This document shows, piece after piece, positions 20,420-30,243 of a DNA stretch of 55,225 bases (its first letter is position 1; each line of letters begins with the position of its first letter). Made by a program: the position numbers and the translations under genes. The stretch comes from Saprospiraceae bacterium (GTDB lineage: Bacteria; Bacteroidota; Bacteroidia; Chitinophagales; Saprospiraceae). The stretch spans positions 1 to 55,225 of the forward strand of contig JADJYH010000050.1 in NCBI GenBank assembly GCA_016719855.1, in the 5' to 3' direction. Under the pieces are notes generated by a model. That model ran no database searches and was not told the DNA's origin. It saw nothing but the letters and a program-made list of their open reading frames with translations.

Positions 20420-22174
20420 TTACAAGTACAGGATTTCCCGGATGTCCTGTTCAGTTTTGATTTCTTTGTTCACAGATTCCAGCACGAACTCGAACTTGGT
20501 GTCACTTGAGTTGATGGCCTTGAATTGGGCTGGCCTGAACACCGCAATTTTGTTGTCGTCCGTCACCAACCAGAGCAGGTTTTCGGAGTTTTTATTGAAT
20601 CGTAGTTCTGTGTTGGTATCGGCCAAGAATTGGTAAACTGTATTGCGGCTCTTGTCCACTAAGTAAGCCGCACGGTTGCTAAATTGCTTCCCGTTTTGGT
20701 CTTTGAAGCTGGCGGCCAGTTTTAGCATTTCTGGCGGCAACGGGCGGTCGCAATTCCACACCCCAAACTCAGATGCTGTGAAGCGGTTTACGACTTTTTT
20801 CTTGATGACTTCGTTGTTTGCGGCGTAGTCAAGCCCTTGCTTCCTCAGTTGTTCCACCCGGTCCTCAAACTTCAGGGTCGCCAACCGTTTTTCTTCCTCA
20901 AAGCGCTTTGCAACCGCTTGCTTCTGCGCAGCAAGCTTCGCCTCCCGCTCTGTGGACAATCTTTTCCAATTGTCGAACTCACGGTTGAATTCAGCCATCG
21001 CTTTGTCGTAATCCGAACCGCTGAGTACGGGGTTCACCGGCACTTTGATGGACTGCCCTCCTTTTTCCAACTCAAGCTCATAGTCACGCTCGTTCAGCTT
21101 TTTGATGTTTAGGCCAGTGACGGAACTAAACTCTTTTTGCAAACGGTCGGGGCTGACGGTAGCCTGTGGACTTAGCTGCCAGAGCATTTTCGCATATTTT
21201 CGATAGAGCTGGCGCAGTTCTATTTCTTCCACATTGGAGGAGGTGTCGTTCGCCGGGAAAATATCGTTCAAATCAAGGTTGAAAACGTAATCATCGCCAT
21301 TTGCACGTTGTGGCTTAATAGGCTCATTTGGCTTCGCAATGGTTTTTTCCACCTTTGCCAACGCTGCAGACTCGCTCACCTGGATGGCCAACATTCGCTC
21401 GGCCAGCGCTTTTTGAGCGGGGTAAAACGGGCTTTTTTCATCCAAACTTTCCGCTGAAATCGCATCGCCAATAACCTCCATCCTGTCAATGTCCTGATAG
21501 ACCCAACTACGTTTTGATGTATCCAATTTGTAGATGTTGTAGCCGGGAGGTACGTTCAAGCTTGGCGAGGTATTTACGTTGGATACCAGTTCCACGTTGA
21601 TGGATTTGCCTGGAGCCATCATTACACGCTTGCCATTTTGCTCCGCAAAAATTTCAATCATGCCTGCACTTTCAAGGTTGTAGTTTACGCCTGCGGAGTC
21701 GTAGGTCATCGGGATGCCAGAGATAAAAAAATCAACGAAATCGTGCATCTCACGGTAGTGCAGCGTTACCTCACCGGAGAGTGTTTGTCCATTTTCATAG
21801 ACAAAGGCCGACGCTGGCACCACCACCTGCGAGCCGCTTGGGTATTTGTACACCCCACCCTCGTTGGGGTCAACTTGATAGCTGGCGAAGGTGGGCTTTA
21901 CGTGCCCAAATGGCTGGTTGATGTATGGTTTTGCATCAAAAAACGCCTGCTGTTGTTGTTGAAAATCCTGATTTCCAGTCAACTGAAAAAACAGGAAAAT
22001 GCCAGCCACCGTAGCAGCAACGGCAGCCCCAGCCCACAGCAGCCTGCGGATAATTGGCCGCTGCTTTGGCTGGGCATTGTACTTTGATAGCAGGCCATCA
22101 AAATTTTTGTGCCTTGCTATCTGCGCTTTAGAGAGGGGCTGAGGATTAACCCGTATGTCGTAATTCTTTTTCAT
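20420..22174 (-). CDS. Single-span membrane protein downstream of an ECF sigma factor, probable anti-sigma/sensor
   Basis: The 584-residue protein has a short basic cytoplasmic N-terminus, one transmembrane helix at about residues 44-64 (LLWAGAAVAATVAGIFLFF), and a long extracytoplasmic part. That part includes a beta-rich region (about 90-230) and an acidic/charged helical region with coiled-coil character around 380-450 (EREAKLAAQKQAVAKRFEEEKR). I recognise no named enzyme domain. It starts 41 bp after the sigma gene, on the same strand and before a shared terminator. That arrangement is typical of anti-sigma or signal-sensing partners in Bacteroidota. The assignment rests on context and topology, not on a recognised anti-sigma motif. 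The frame is intact. Confidence 0.7.
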   Translation of the reverse strand: MKKNYDIRVNPQPLSKAQIARHKNFDGLLSKYNAQPKQRPIIRRLLWAGAAVAATVAGIFLFFQLTGNQDFQQQQQAFFDAKPYINQPFGHVKPTFASYQVDPNEGGVYKYPSGSQVVVPASAFVYENGQTLSGEVTLHYREMHDFVDFFISGIPMTYDSAGVNYNLESAGMIEIFAEQNGKRVMMAPGKSINVELVSNVNTSPSLNVPPGYNIYKLDTSKRSWVYQDIDRMEVIGDAISAESLDEKSPFYPAQKALAERMLAIQVSESAALAKVEKTIAKPNEPIKPQRANGDDYVFNLDLNDIFPANDTSSNVEEIELRQLYRKYAKMLWQLSPQATVSPDRLQKEFSSVTGLNIKKLNERDYELELEKGGQSIKVPVNPVLSGSDYDKAMAEFNREFDNWKRLSTEREAKLAAQKQAVAKRFEEEKRLATLKFEDRVEQLRKQGLDYAANNEVIKKKVVNRFTASEFGVWNCDRPLPPEMLKLAASFKDQNGKQFSNRAAYLVDKSRNTVYQFLADTNTELRFNKNSENLLWLVTDDNKIAVFRPAQFKAINSSDTKFEFVLESVNKEIKTEQDIREILYL

Positions 22175-22215
22175 GCCTTACAATTTATGGTTGCACGCCG
22201 GAATCAATTCTGCTT

Positions 22216-22847
22216 TCAGTGGCTTCCGTTTGTTTGGTTCAAGATAATTTTTTTTAGTCGCTCCAGCACCCGGTAAGTCCGCACTTTGGCGTTGCTTTCC
22301 GTGATGTTCAGCACCTCAGCGATTTCCTTGAAAGGGCGCTGCTCAAAAAATCGCATCTCCACAATTTCCAAATCAGCTTCCTTTAGTGCATCGAGCGCCG
22401 AAATCAGGAACGGCCTGAACTTTTCGAGGTCGTCTTCAAGCACCTCTTCGAACATGCTGGAAAGGTTGGACTCCTCCACACTCACCACCCTGATTTTTTT
22501 GCTTTGCCGATACCATTGGGCAACTTCGTTGCTTGCAATCCGGTACAGCCAGGCAGAAAATGGCACCCCCGAAAAGTGTAGTCATTCAAGCGCTGCATGG
22601 CCTTGAGGAACACCTGCGAACAGATGTCGTCACTTGTTTCTTCGTTTTGGGTGCGATTGTAAATAAACTGGAAAATGGCCTCAAAATAGCGGTCGTAGAG
22701 TGGCTTGAATGCAGCCGGATTCGCCTGCGCAGCCTGAATGGAAGACCATTCGTCCTGTATATCATCGTTGGAAACAGTACGTCGGAAGGAATTCATCAGC
22801 CCTTCATTTTTCGCAAGGGTACGATTAATTTGAAAATCCTGAAGCAT
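22216..22847 (-). CDS. ECF-type RNA polymerase sigma factor (one frame shift)
   Basis: Region 2 is seen as FKPLYDRYFEAIFQFIYNRTQNEETSDDICSQVF (split here only by its own length), continuing to FLKAMQRL. Region 4 is DLEIVEMRFFEQRPFKEIAE followed by an HTH, VLNITESNAKVRTYR. The two halves lie in different frames. Adding one G to the G5 run (22563-22567, C5 on the plus strand) gives YTFRGVPFSAWLYRIA, the normal sigma-70 ECF linker. The gene is therefore probably intact in the organism. It directs polymerase to a regulon that may include its own operon. An alternative start is MNSFRR at 22799. A well-spaced promoter lies upstream and a membrane protein gene follows 41 bp downstream. Confidence 0.9.
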
Positions 22848-22954
22848 AATTGCACAGCTTGGTGCTCACGGAAGAAGGCGTTGCCCTTTGTTTCATTTGC
22901 GTTGCTTTTCGAAACTAATGTGGCTTAACCAGGAGTGCATTTAATTCTTCAACT

Positions 22955-22985
22955 CAAATGTACCACAAATGAAGTCAATTGGCAA
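22955..22985 (-). promoter_or_regulatory. Promoter of the ECF sigma operon
   Basis: On the minus strand TTG (22985-22983), a 20-nt spacer and TACATTTG (22962-22955) give a near-ideal Bacteroidota housekeeping promoter. It lies about 108 nt upstream of the first possible start codon of the sigma gene. Confidence 0.65.
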
Positions 22986-23096
22986 CGTCCTTTTTCCGCT
23001 TACCAGCACCGGGAAGCTGTGCCTCCCGGACTGTTTCGAATTCATAATGCCAACCTTCAGAAAGGTTACAGAACCAATACATTTTTATGCGTTTAA

Positions 23097-23138
23097 TCCA
23101 AAAAAAAATTGGGCGGACTGCCAAACAGCAGCCGCCCA
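23097..23138 (-). terminator. Terminator of the giant HYR-domain protein gene
   Basis: On the minus strand TGGGCGG pairs with CCGCCCA and is followed by A and a run of T, 39 nt after the stop codon. Confidence 0.88.
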
Positions 23139-23176
23139 TACTTTGTGTTTATTCCTGGAATTTCAATGAATAACTT

Positions 23177-26100
23177 TCAATCCATTAACAACATCATTCG
23201 TGTGGCCGTAAACGCTGTGGACTCCAACCGGTAGTAAACCACGCCACTGGCGTTCAATGCATTTCGTTTGAGCAATATTTTGTTGTAGCCTTTGGCAAAA
23301 TCGTCATCAACCACCTTCAAAACCCTACCGGAAACATCGGCGAATGTGAGCGTGCATTTGGCTGCCTCTGGCAAATTGAATCCAATTTCGGTGAGGTCAC
23401 TAAATGGGTTTGGCGTATTCTGGTAAAGTTCAAATCCAGCAGTTGCATGGTTCCCTTCAAATGCCAGCGCTACGCCTATCCTGTCTAGTGAAGTTGGGTA
23501 TGCCTCAGCAGGTGTGAACCTGGAGTCAATTGACCGCAGCTGGCCTAAACTACCAGCTTCCTTCGCTTTGAAAACCACGCCGAACGCCTCGCCATTGAAA
23601 AGGAGGCTGGAACCGTCGGGCTTGTTCCAGCTCGTGGTGATTGCGCCTTTGTCGAGCAGGGCCAATCCAAAATTTTCGCTGGAAACAATGCCGTCTGCGA
23701 TTCGGACGAATTCCAATCTTTCGATGTCAAAATTGAGTGTAAACTGGAACCCCACTACCTCAGTCGCATCTACCCAGAACGGGACTATCACTTCCTGACC
23801 TTTCTCCACCATTACATCTTTTGTTTGGAGGATAAAATCGTCGCTGTTGGTGCGATCTTCGTTTTGCCCAGTATAGTTGCTCGTAAGGGCGCTCCCGTTC
23901 ACGTCTCCGATTTTTATGCCGACGAAATCTGCTCCTAGTTGGTCGTCATTCAAGTCGTTGACATTGAAAAACTCAGGGAAGGGTGTCTGCCACGGGTTGG
24001 CTGGGTTTGGGAAAACAAAGTCTTTGTCCACAAATCGCCAAGACATATTGTTCGTGAAAGAATCGTTGATGAAAAGGATAAGCTTCCTGATTTCAACCAT
24101 GTCAAACGTAGTCACACTGCCCGACTTATTGACGTCCGCAGCGATGATTTTGTAAGGTGAATCAAGCAGACTAACTCCCAGGATGTGCTTTGAAATCAAC
24201 ACCAGGTCAAAAGTAGTGACGCCATTTAGCGGGCTATCGTCCTTATGGGGTACCACCGTGTAGTCTCCGCCAGGCGTAGGGAAGCCAAACTCGTACATGC
24301 CGTTGTCACTGGTCATCACCAAGCCGGAATTAGAGCCGCTTAGGTTAACTTCAACATCCTCAATGCTTTCGTTTTCTTCATTGGCAACAAACCCGCCCAA
24401 GTTGACAAGTGGGTCGCCACAAAAATCAATGTTGTCTTGAATGGTGATTTGAGTTGTGCAATAATCTTGGTTTCCACATTCGTCCGTCACCCATACGTCT
24501 ACAAAAACAGTAGTGTTTTGGTTGTGGCAAAAGAACTGGATACTTGTATTGGTGGTGTCTGGGGAAAAGGAAAAAATTAGGTCGGTTGAACAGTTGTCAA
24601 AGCTGTTGTCATCCATGTCACTTGCCCACACTTCTATCATCGGTGGCACAGCGTTCATCAGTGTCACAATGATTCCATTTTTGCAATAGGGCGTCGGTTT
24701 TTTGCAATCTTTCACCTTGACCGAGGTATTGCAAACCGTCTGGTTGTTGCAATTGTCCATTGCATTGTACTGCACCTCGTACATTCCTGGTGGCACATTG
24801 GCCCAAGGGCCAAAACCAGTTAGCCAAACCCCGCCAATTTTGATTTGAGCCGTGATTGTCAAATTGCTGCTGCAATCGAGCACATCTGGCGTTGGCAAAA
24901 GCAGGTCTACAGCGCAGGTGTTGTCGTTGATGCAGACCATGGGAATGTCACATCCGTTCACAAAAACAGGGTCAACGGTATCAATCACTTTGATGACTTG
25001 CTGATAAGTGATGTATCCGTCCCAAGGGTCTGAGTCGAGGTCGGTATCAGGCCCAGTCGTGCGGGTCGCATCCAGTACAGTTGGCCGGTTCAGATTGGAA
25101 GGAGACCCGCTCCGCCAAGAATCACGGAAAGTGCGACCATCGCAATCGCCGTCACTGTCAATGTCGCATTGGGGGAAAGCAAGGCCAAGTTGGCTCTCTG
25201 GCTGCTCCACCACTTCTTGGTCAACGAGGCCAGGGTTCGTCCCAACGACACACCAATTGATGATGGTCCAGGTGCGGACAATTTTGTAGCAAGCATCAAC
25301 AACCACGGTGAACAATTCATCGTCGTAGGTAATTGCGACCAATTCACAGGTTTCGTAGAAGATTTTTGGCTCCCCAAAATCGGGTGGCGTAGTGCCGCAA
25401 TTCACGCTGAGGTCTGCTGGGAACTGCACGGCCCAATCTGAAACATGGTCAATGAATATCGTTTGGCTACAGGGCTGCAGTGTGGTGTTTCCAGCAGCGT
25501 CGGTGGCGGTAAAGCTACGGCTGATGGTGCCTTCAAGGCACTGGTCAATATTGCTGGAATAGTTGCGGTTCACCGTTAATTGGCAGTTGTCGTAAAAAAT
25601 TGGTGCGCCAAAGAACTGGTCGAGAAATATGCTTTTTTCGGATGCAGTGGCAAGATTGGCAACCTGCGTTTCAATATTGTCGGCATACCAATCACACGTG
25701 ATGCGTTGGTTGGGTGGGCAGGAAACCAACACCGGAACAAGCTTGTCGTTGACAAAAACCTGAATCATGCAGTCATTGTAATTGCCAAAGCAATCAAAAG
25801 CCCTAAAAACAATCGTTTTGGTTTTGCCAGCATCTTCGCAGCAGAAATATACGGATGGTCCAAATTCAAGGTCGTTGTGGCCATCGTCGCAGGCATCGTC
25901 GTCCATCCGGCGTACCTCAAAATGGTCGAGGCAGCAGTTATCGTGAGAAGCTTGGTCGAAAGCTTCGGCAAATACTTCCGCATTGCCAGTGGACTCAAGG
26001 TTAACCTCAGTATATTCAACACAAATCGGCGTTGGGGCAATGCCGTCTATGACCGTTAGCACGATGTCCTTTGGCAACATTCCCGCAGTTATCAAACGCC

Positions 26101-29100
26101 TGGATGGTGACAATATGAAGGCCAATCGGTAGCCCTGGATCAGGAATATGCCCATTTACCACCTGCCCAAATTGAGTGTTTATCACGACAGAAGCTACTC
26201 CAGAGCAGTTGTCCGTGACACCAGGAGAAGGGAAGGCTGCCGTTGAACGGCAAGGCTGTGGATGAACGCCGGGTATGTTGGCATTTACCGTTAAATTGGT
26301 CGCAGTGATGATCGGAGGTTCGGTATCCATCACTTTTATCACTTGGACATTGTCTTCTCCACCAACACCTGTGACGATGACGTTGCCCGTACACCAGTCA
26401 ATGACGGTCCAAGTGCGGATTATTTCAAAAACCCCAGTGATATTATCTCCGCATGGGAAGATTATTTCATCTGAAAAACTATAATTGTATTTGCAATACT
26501 CACCGATAATGTTTTCAGGGACACCAGAGCCTGTTCCTGAAAGTTGTGCTACGGTAATCAAACTTGTGCTGACATTAATGATATCCGTCGAAAGGTCAGT
26601 ATCAACAATAGATGACTTCAATTTTGTGGCATTGACAATTTGATTGCGCGTAGCATACTGATAGCATTGCCACACAATGTCAGTGGGGAAGTCAACCTCC
26701 ATCGGCCTTTCGACGGTGATTATTTCCAGGCAGGGCATCGAAGTGTTGCCATATATATCAATGGCATACCAGGTTCTAAGAAACCTGACCGCATTGTCAT
26801 CGCAAGCATCCAATTCAATTGGGGTAATTCCACCCAATTCCAATACCGGGTGAGCATCGCAATTGTCAACAACCGTTGGTTCGCTAACTGAATTCACCGC
26901 CTTGGTGCAGGGTATCGTCCAATCCTGGCACGTGATGACTGGCGGCGTTTTGTCCTCCAATACTATTTGCCCCCAGCAAGAGTTGCCATTGTCGGGGTCC
27001 ATTACTTTGGCTATCAGGAAATCGCCCACTTGGTTACAAGTAAGTACATTCCCCAATTCCAATCCTGTATCATCGGTAATCGTAACAATGTAGTCATCAT
27101 AACAGCCATAGGGGCCGCCCTCCAGTATCATATCGGCATTTATTACGGACATCCCGTTTTGCCCAATAGTTGCCTGTACCAATGTATTGCAAACCAGTGA
27201 TTGAGACGGGAAAGGATATTCCAACACAATTACATCAAACGTGCAGGTGCTGAAATTGCCGAGGTCGTCCGTGGCCCGCATCACTACGGGGTGAATACCG
27301 ATTGGAAAGTAGTCGCCAAACGGAATGCCGCCAACTTGGGTGATGACGACCGATAAATCACAGTTGTCAGTGGCGGAAACGCCACTAAGTTGAACAGATG
27401 TTTCACAAAGCCCTGCTTGGAGTGTCACCGTGATGTTTGGTGGGCAAACCAACACGGGAGGCAGCAAATCATTTATCGTGATATTAACTGTGTGGAAATC
27501 ATTTGGACAAACACCGCCTTGGCTGCCAGTGTAGGTATTGACGGGAAAAGGAATGGGTGAAGTTGCATTCGTCGTTTGGTTGTCCAAAGCGTTGATTCCG
27601 CTGAAGGTCCAGTTTCCAAGTTGGAAAAAGGAAGCATCGGGACCAGTGTTGTTGACCCGGTAAGCCCAACCATCCATATACTCCCAAGGCTGTCCGGTGC
27701 CGCTCAAGTTGATGTCGCCAAATACATCAATCACCATTCCATTGCAAAACAACTCAATGGCATCGTCGCCGTTGATGCTGGGCGCATTGGCATTGACATA
27801 AGTTGGGGCAAACCCGAAAAATGCTTGAAATGCAACTGCTTCAGTAGCCACCCAGATATGAGTGCCTGCGGTTACAGCAACTGCTGGAAAAGTAAATTCC
27901 TGCCCATCTGAACCACCACCGTTATTGGCTGAACCAAATCCATATGCGCTGAGGTCGGGAATATCCGTGAGCGCATAAAACTCTACCGCTTTCGGTATAC
28001 CACCTGTCAGTGGCCCGTCAATTACTCCGGTGATGACCAAATTGCCACAACCGCTCACGCCGTTGGTCACAGCGTAGGGAAGTTGGGCTGTTTGCATTGC
28101 TGAAGGCGCCTGTGCCCCCCGACCAGCTTCCCGCTCCTGAAGCTGCGAGTGTGGCAATATCGTCTTCGCAAAGCATTTGGTTAGGGCCAGCATCAGCAAA
28201 TGGGGGAGCCACAATCTCAACTTGACGAGTGCAAGTAACCGAACCAGCAAGCATGTTCTGGTGCGTACCTATTGGCCATGGGTTCGGGGCAGTTGCATTA
28301 GTGGTGGTGCCATCCAAGGCATCTATTCCACTAAAAATCCAGTTGGCTTGAGGAAACGTGGCTCCATCTGGGCCGGTATTATTCACCCTATAAACCCAAC
28401 CATCCAAGTAGTCCCAGAAGGTTCCCGACTCATCTACGCCAACTTGGCCGAATTGGTCAATGACAGTTGCGCCTTGAAACAAGCGGAATGCATCGTCCCC
28501 GTTGATATTTACAACGTTGCTGGTGTAGGTGGGAGGAAATCCGAAATAAGATGTGGTGCTTGTTGGTGGGGCGGTTGCCTGCCCAAATCCGAGTTCCGGC
28601 AGTTGCTGGGACATTGGGAAAAGTAAATGTTGCGCCGACTGACATACTTCCATTGAAATAAACGGAAAGGCTGTAAACGCTCAACGAAGGGATGTTTTCA
28701 AGTATGTAAAGTTCCACCGCTTTCGGCGTTCCCCCGGTCAATGGTCCGTCAACTACACCTACTATGACCATTGGGCCATTGCTCACAGTGTTTACGGTGT
28801 TGGTAACATCGTAGGTGCCGGCATTGCTGGCACTAAGGTCAATTACCCCGGTTGTAGCATTAAGGCTCAATGTAGGGCCGCCCAACACTACGCCAAACGT
28901 GTAGGTGCCATTGACACCAGTAGTATGGGATGGTGTTGGGTCTGAACCATTCTGACAGTAAGCAGGTGCGCTGTAGGTGAATTCCGCTCCAGGGTCACAG
29001 GGAACTTGGGAAAAGATAGGTGATGTTGCAGAAAGCATCAACATCACAAAAAGTAGAAGAAAACCCCAATAGCAATAGAGTCGTTGTGTAAGATTCGTTA

Positions 29101-29107
29101 TTTTCAT
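23177..29107 (-). CDS. Giant secreted protein: lamin-tail-like pair, HYR repeats, dockerin-like and cohesin-like domains, T9SS tail (frame-shifted)
   Basis: About 1,970 residues when read through. A signal peptide (MKITNLTQRLYCYWGFLLLF...) leads to two similar lamin-tail-like domains sharing GVxDGPLTGGxPKAVE, INGDDA, the W-Y-DGW-YRVNNTGPD block and NW-FSGI-ALD. Several HYR-type immunoglobulin repeats follow (CPPNITVTLQAG, ATDNCD, VVMRATDDLGN), interleaved with Cys-rich segments. Near the C-terminus are a CarboxypepD-like domain, a dockerin-like calcium pair (GVTTFDLVLISKHILG; DVNKSGSVTTFDMVEIRKLI), a cohesin-like domain (VEKGQEVIVPFWVDATEVVG) and a T9SS tail (NTPNPFSDLTEIGFNLP). The pieces lie at 28457-29107, 28018-28653, 26016-28250 and 23177-26155, so three shifts are needed. 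A promoter lies upstream and a terminator downstream, with none between, supporting a single gene. It is probably a surface adhesin. Confidence 0.85.
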
Positions 29108-29249
29108 GAGATTATAATTTGCCAACCAGCGCCCTTACAAAAATTGGCCGAAATACGAGGTTAACAGAATTTTAAAGCGAAAAGATGTCTTGAGTAACTA
29201 CGGTTGTTGGGTGAAATTGGCGTTGGTTGGAAAGCCTAACAATAAAGGC

Positions 29250-29277
29250 CAAAGATAGCGCCAATATCCTTGAACAA
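29250..29277 (-). promoter_or_regulatory. Candidate promoter of the giant HYR-domain protein gene
   Basis: On the minus strand TTG (29277-29275), a 17-nt spacer and TATCTTTG (29257-29250) match the Bacteroidota pattern with a slightly short spacer. The site is about 143 nt upstream of the signal-peptide ATG. Confidence 0.5.
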
Positions 29278-29495
29278 CAGAATTTTTTGAAGATAATTTC
29301 TGCTTAATTTATTTTTTTTAAATTCTATCAAGGGGGTCATTGGCAGAGAATATCAAGCTGGTGTTGGTAAGTCACTAAAAATCTAACAACATGACTTCTG
29401 CACTTCCACAACTTGCAATATCCTGATTTTCAAATAGTTAAGAAAAAAAACGAGTTTGTAGTCAAAAAAACATTAAAATATTCTATTTTTAAAAA

Positions 29496-29512
29496 TACAT
29501 TTGTTACCTTTG
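29496..29512 (+). promoter_or_regulatory. Candidate -7 boxes upstream of the hairpin-rich stretch
   Basis: TACATTTG (29496-29503) and TACCTTTG (29505-29512) both match TAnnTTTG in a very A/T-rich context. The -33 TTG is not evident. Either could start a transcript across the hairpin region and the downstream 46-codon gene. Confidence 0.4.
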
Positions 29513-29559
29513 CAACACAACACATCATCCTCCGTAAGATAAATGGCTAGCTGACCAGA

Positions 29560-29960
29560 ATGTTCAAATTTACAAGTCAGCCTACATTTGAACCAATCCA
29601 GCTTTGCTAGATTGGTAGTCACACTGAAACCACGGTACATGAATTGTTGAGAACGACTTTACGCACACGTGAAACACTTGATTAACTTACTTAACTGAGC
29701 TTTAGACACCATCTACCCACACTCCGTGTGGCAGCTTGCCTCTGGAAAGCAGAGACTTACCGATTTTAGCATTGAGCTTTCGTACCCTGATTGTCACGAC
29801 AATTTGATTACTCTTTTTCAGGGACCTAAAAACGGCAGGCAGCTTATAATCCATCGTTTGGTCTACAAAACAAGTTTGGAACTACCACTACCAAAATGGT
29901 TGCCTTTTTGGCTGTTTGCCATAGGCGCAACCCATAATGGTGCTAATTTGTCTGCCTGAC
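29560..29960 (+). ncRNA. Candidate structured RNA or long structured leader
   Basis: Several perfect stems follow one another. GTTCAAAT (29562-29569) pairs with ATTTGAAC (29586-29593). CCAATC (29593-29598) pairs with GATTGG (29610-29615). CCACAC-TCC-GTGTGG lies at 29717-29731 and CTCTG-GAAAG-CAGAG at 29740-29754. CCCTGA (29785-29790) pairs with TCAGGG (29818-29823), enclosing ATTGTC-AC-GACAAT (29790-29803). CAGGCAG (29836-29842) pairs with CTGCCTG (29952-29958) and encloses a GGTTGC/GCAACC stem. The stems are seen directly; that the RNA is functional is inference. It does not match tmRNA, RNase P RNA or SRP RNA signatures I know. The strand is inferred from the upstream -7 boxes and the plus-strand gene that follows. 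Confidence 0.4.
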
Positions 29961-30043
29961 AAACAAAGGCTACTTTGCACGTTACGAAGATTGTTATGAT
30001 GGCGAATTTGTAATCCTTTTTTTAAGTTTTAAACCCATGAGCA

Positions 30044-30184
30044 ATGACAAGTAATACTACTCCTCACACTTTTCAGCAGGAACACTATTCAATTAAGAGC
30101 AAAATGGAAGGAAATTTCTTCCCGGCAATGATGATAGCCGTTGGTTTAGCCGGCATCTACGCCATGCTCAACAACATGATTTAA
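30044..30184 (+). CDS. 46-residue membrane peptide, unknown function
   Basis: The product begins MTSNTTPHTFQQEHYSIKSK and continues with a hydrophobic segment (FFPAMMIAVGLAGIYAMLNNMI), a single membrane span reaching the C-terminus. It is bracketed by the hairpin-rich leader and a strong terminator 18 bp after the stop, which supports a real transcript. A five-codon frame MSNDK starts at 30038 and overlaps this start in another frame. It could modulate initiation, or could reflect a one-base error. I do not recognise a family. Confidence 0.65.
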   Translation: MTSNTTPHTFQQEHYSIKSKMEGNFFPAMMIAVGLAGIYAMLNNMI

Positions 30185-30201
30185 CGACGTCTTTTAAGCT
30201 C

Positions 30202-30236
30202 AAAAAAGCCTCCGGTGCCTCATCGGAGGCTTTTCT
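30202..30236. terminator. Bidirectional terminator between the 46-codon gene and hemB
   Basis: AAAAGCCTCCG (30204-30214) pairs with CGGAGGCTTTT (30224-30234). Its T tracts work in both directions for the two convergent genes. Confidence 0.9.
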
Positions 30237-30243
30237 TCTTTGT

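Larger units (their letters stand above)
22848..23176. other. Intergenic region with sigma-operon promoter and upstream gene terminator
   Basis: This stretch holds the promoter of the ECF sigma operon (22955-22985, minus strand) and the terminator of the giant gene (23097-23138). No further gene is seen. Confidence 0.6.
29108..30043. other. 936-bp stretch without a convincing protein gene
   Basis: The left end holds the promoter of the giant minus-strand gene. The 29430-29520 part is very A/T rich and contains two overlapping -7-like words (TACATTTG 29496-29503, TACCTTTG 29505-29512) pointing right. The 29560-29960 part is rich in short perfect hairpins and is annotated separately as a candidate structured RNA. 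The right end is a short leader to a 46-codon gene. Confidence 0.6.

Noticed and set aside
29726..29959. A 77-codon open frame on the plus strand in the hairpin-rich stretch
   Set aside because: It starts at GTG, lacks any recognisable motif and coincides with several perfect hairpins; RNA structure explains the stretch better.
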